A stretch of 64,000 nt of DNA. Source: Massilia sp. METH4 (lineage in GTDB: Bacteria; Pseudomonadota; Gammaproteobacteria; Burkholderiales; Burkholderiaceae_D). Below are positions 62,244-64,000 of the stretch, piece after piece. The DNA is taken from NCBI RefSeq assembly GCF_037094685.1, contig NZ_CP146614.1, positions 2,170,001 through 2,234,000 of the forward strand, in the 5' to 3' direction. The notes under the pieces were generated by a model. That model was given only the letters and a program-made list of their open reading frames with translations, searched no databases and was not told where the DNA came from. The stretch's first letter is position 1. Every line of letters starts with the position of its first letter. A program made the position numbers and the translations under genes.

Positions 62244-62777
62244 ATGTCTCGAGTAGCTAAAATGCCGATCGCAGTGCCGGCTGGCGCCGAAGTCGCCATC
62301 TCCGCACAAGCGATCACCGTCAAGGGCCCGCTGGGCACCCTGACCCAGAGCCTGAACGGCCTGGTCAAAGTGGAAAACAACAACGGCACGCTGACGTTCG
62401 ACGTGATCAACGACAGCCGCGAGTCCAACGCGATGTCGGGCACGCTGCGCGCACTGGTCAACAACATGGTGACCGGCGTGACGAAGGGCTTCGAGAAGAA
62501 GCTGTCGCTGGTGGGCGTGGGCTACAAGGCCCAGGCACAAGGCGACAAGGTCAACCTGTCGCTGGGCTTCTCCCACCCTGTCGTGCACACGATGCCGGCT
62601 GGTGTCACCGTCGCAACCCCGACCCCGACTGAAGTCGTGATCAAGGGTGTGGACCGCCAGCAGGTGGGCCAGGTGGCCGCCGAAATCCGTGCTTACCGCT
62701 CCCCTGAGCCTTACAAGGGCAAGGGCGTCCGCTATGTGGACGAAGTGGTGAAGATCAAAGAAACCAAGAAGAAGTAA
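62244..62777 (+). CDS. rplF: 50S ribosomal protein L6
   Basis: 177 residues, [20 protein letters not shown] start. Two repeated alpha-beta folds; the signature [14 protein letters not shown] is near the end. AAGGAG precedes the ATG. Confidence 0.97.
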   Translation: MSRVAKMPIAVPAGAEVAISAQAITVKGPLGTLTQSLNGLVKVENNNGTLTFDVINDSRESNAMSGTLRALVNNMVTGVTKGFEKKLSLVGVGYKAQAQGDKVNLSLGFSHPVVHTMPAGVTVATPTPTEVVIKGVDRQQVGQVAAEIRAYRSPEPYKGKGVRYVDEVVKIKETKKK

Positions 62778-62790
62778 TTAGGGGCTGACG

Positions 62791-63153
62791 ATGGATAAAA
62801 AGCAATCTCGTCTGCGCCGCGGACGTCAAACCCGCATCAAGATCGCGCAATTGAAAGTGAACCGCCTGTCGGTCCACCGCACCAACCTGCACATTTACGC
62901 GAACCTGATCAGCCCGGACGCTAAAGTTCTGGTTTCGGCGTCGACCGTGGAAGCAGAAGTTCGCGCCGAACTGGCCGGCAAGTCGGGCAAGGGCGGCAAC
63001 GCCGCTGCCGCTGCCCTGGTTGGTAAGCGCGTCGCCGAAAAGGCAATCAAGGCAGGTATCACCGAAGTAGCGTTCGACCGCTCCGGTTTCCGTTACCACG
63101 GCCGTGTGAAGGCGCTGGCTGATGCCGCGCGTGAAGCCGGTCTGAAGTTCTAA
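62791..63153 (+). CDS. rplR: 50S ribosomal protein L18
   Basis: 120 residues with the basic start [17 protein letters not shown]. Binds 5S rRNA. The conserved [20 protein letters not shown] end is present. Confidence 0.97.
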   Translation: MDKKQSRLRRGRQTRIKIAQLKVNRLSVHRTNLHIYANLISPDAKVLVSASTVEAEVRAELAGKSGKGGNAAAAALVGKRVAEKAIKAGITEVAFDRSGFRYHGRVKALADAAREAGLKF

Positions 63154-63163
63154 GGGTACGATC

Positions 63164-63682
63164 ATGGCAAAAATGCAAGCAAAAATGCAAAGCGACAAGC
63201 CGGATGACGGCATGCGCGAAAAAATGATCGCGATCAACCGCGTGACCAAAGTGGTCAAGGGTGGTCGCATCATGGGCTTCGCGGCGCTGACCGTGGTCGG
63301 TGACGGCGATGGCCGCATCGGCATGGGCAAGGGTAAGTCGAAGGAAGTCCCGGTCGGTGTGCAGAAGGCAATGGAAGAAGCCCGCCGCAACCTGATCAAG
63401 GTTCCCCTGAAGAACGGTACGCTGCAGCACTCGGTGACCGGCCAGCACGGCGCCTCGCGCGTCATGATGTCCCCGGCCAAGCCTGGTACCGGCGTGATCG
63501 CCGGTGGCGCAATGCGCGCTATCTTCGAGGTGATGGGCGTGACGGACGTGGTGGCGAAATCCACCGGTTCGAACAACCCGTACAACCTGGTGCGCGCCAC
63601 CCTGGACGGCCTGTCGAAAATGAGCACTCCTGCCGAGATCGCTGCGAAACGCGGCAAGTCGGTAGAAGACATCCTGGCTTAA
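63164..63682 (+). CDS. rpsE: 30S ribosomal protein S5
   Basis: 172 residues. Fidelity protein near the mRNA entry and spectinomycin site; the loop [20 protein letters not shown] is wild-type-like. Ends [11 protein letters not shown]. Confidence 0.97.
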   Translation: MAKMQAKMQSDKPDDGMREKMIAINRVTKVVKGGRIMGFAALTVVGDGDGRIGMGKGKSKEVPVGVQKAMEEARRNLIKVPLKNGTLQHSVTGQHGASRVMMSPAKPGTGVIAGGAMRAIFEVMGVTDVVAKSTGSNNPYNLVRATLDGLSKMSTPAEIAAKRGKSVEDILA

Positions 63683-63691
63683 GGAATGACC

Positions 63692-63868
63692 ATGAGCACT
63701 ATCAAAGTCAAACTGGTGAAGGGCCTGATCGGCACCCGCCAAGACCACCGCGCCACCGTGCGTGGCCTGGGTCTGCGCCGTGTCAACTCGGTTTCCGAGC
63801 TGCAGGACACGCCATCGGTACGCGGCATGATCAATAAGGTCGCCTACCTCGTCAAAGTCGTGTCCTAA
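63692..63868 (+). CDS. rpmD: 50S ribosomal protein L30
   Basis: 58 residues from [20 protein letters not shown]; the ATG at 63692 has AAGGA six bases upstream, so the ATG two codons earlier was not used. Short form as in other bacteria. Confidence 0.95.
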   Translation: MSTIKVKLVKGLIGTRQDHRATVRGLGLRRVNSVSELQDTPSVRGMINKVAYLVKVVS

Positions 63869-63889
63869 GCACACGATCTGGAGAAAACA

Positions 63890-64000
63890 ATGGAATTGAA
63901 TACCATTCAACCAGCCGAAGGCGCGAAACACGCCAAGCGTCGCGTTGGCCGCGGTATCGGCTCCGGCCTGGGCAAGACTGCCGGCCGTGGTCACAAGGGT
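63890..64000 (+). CDS. rplO: 50S ribosomal protein L15 (C-terminus beyond window)
   Basis: 37 codons before the window ends. [20 protein letters not shown] then [17 protein letters not shown] is the standard L15 start, with its glycine-rich rRNA-binding region. Ribosome site GGAGA. Confidence 0.96.
   Translation, partial: MELNTIQPAEGAKHAKRRVGRGIGSGLGKTAGRGHKG

Noticed and set aside
1..64000. tRNA, rRNA or insertion-sequence genes
   Set aside because: No T-arm-like GGTTCGA motifs in a cloverleaf context, no rRNA-like stretches and no transposase frames were recognised by eye; a covariance search would be decisive.

Overview
The window looks like a chromosomal segment of a high-GC betaproteobacterium of the Oxalobacteraceae (Massilia / Pseudoduganella / Duganella type). 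This is inferred from the betaproteobacterial str-S10-spc ribosomal gene order, many small exported proteins ending in a PEP-CTERM sorting signal (VPEPGTW, IPEPATY, VPEPSTY), and abundant TonB receptors and exported peptidases. No species call is possible from the sequence alone. I saw no rRNA, tRNA, insertion sequence, prophage or CRISPR array.

Layout, left half (1-43,978), mostly accessory genes: the start of an exported M16 zinc peptidase and a divergent winged-helix regulator; a 7TM-type histidine kinase and a divergent hotdog thioesterase; a DUF885 protein; two tandem PEP-CTERM paralogues; an Lrp regulator with an HPP/CBS membrane protein; a cysteine desulfurase-rhodanese fusion; a giant NdvB-like cyclic beta-glucan synthetase (12,200-20,887) cut by one in-frame TAG; a TMEM165/GDT1-type Mn2+ exporter behind a yybP-ykoY riboswitch; an M1 aminopeptidase with a beta-lactamase-fold hydrolase; an exported methyltransferase; a MocR regulator divergent from a pyridoxamine-phosphate-oxidase-like protein; a TonB receptor; a spermidine-synthase-like protein; two FxDxF-type PEP-CTERM proteins; and a six-gene minus-strand cluster (41,414-34,119). 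That cluster encodes a membrane-fusion protein, an ABC ATPase, two FtsX-like permeases, a sigma-54 response regulator and a histidine kinase, and has a near-consensus sigma-54 promoter in front. A DUF4148 protein and a lipid A phosphoethanolamine-transferase-like protein follow.

Right half (44,124-64,000): the str operon (rpsL, rpsG, fusA, tuf), then rpsJ alone between two intrinsic terminators. About 6 kb of accessory genes follow (TonB receptor, DUF2269 protein, two PEP-CTERM proteins, gene relics). The rest of the S10 operon (rplC to rpsQ) then resumes from its own promoter with a structured leader. A strong terminator and a 260-bp gap separate rpsQ from the spc genes (rplN to rplO, cut by the window end).

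Most notable points: the split of the S10 operon and the re-promoted rplC leader; the amber-interrupted glucan synthetase; the sigma-54 ABC/two-component circuit; the three-part cysteine desulfurase fusion; and short palindromic repeats placed at convergent gene ends.
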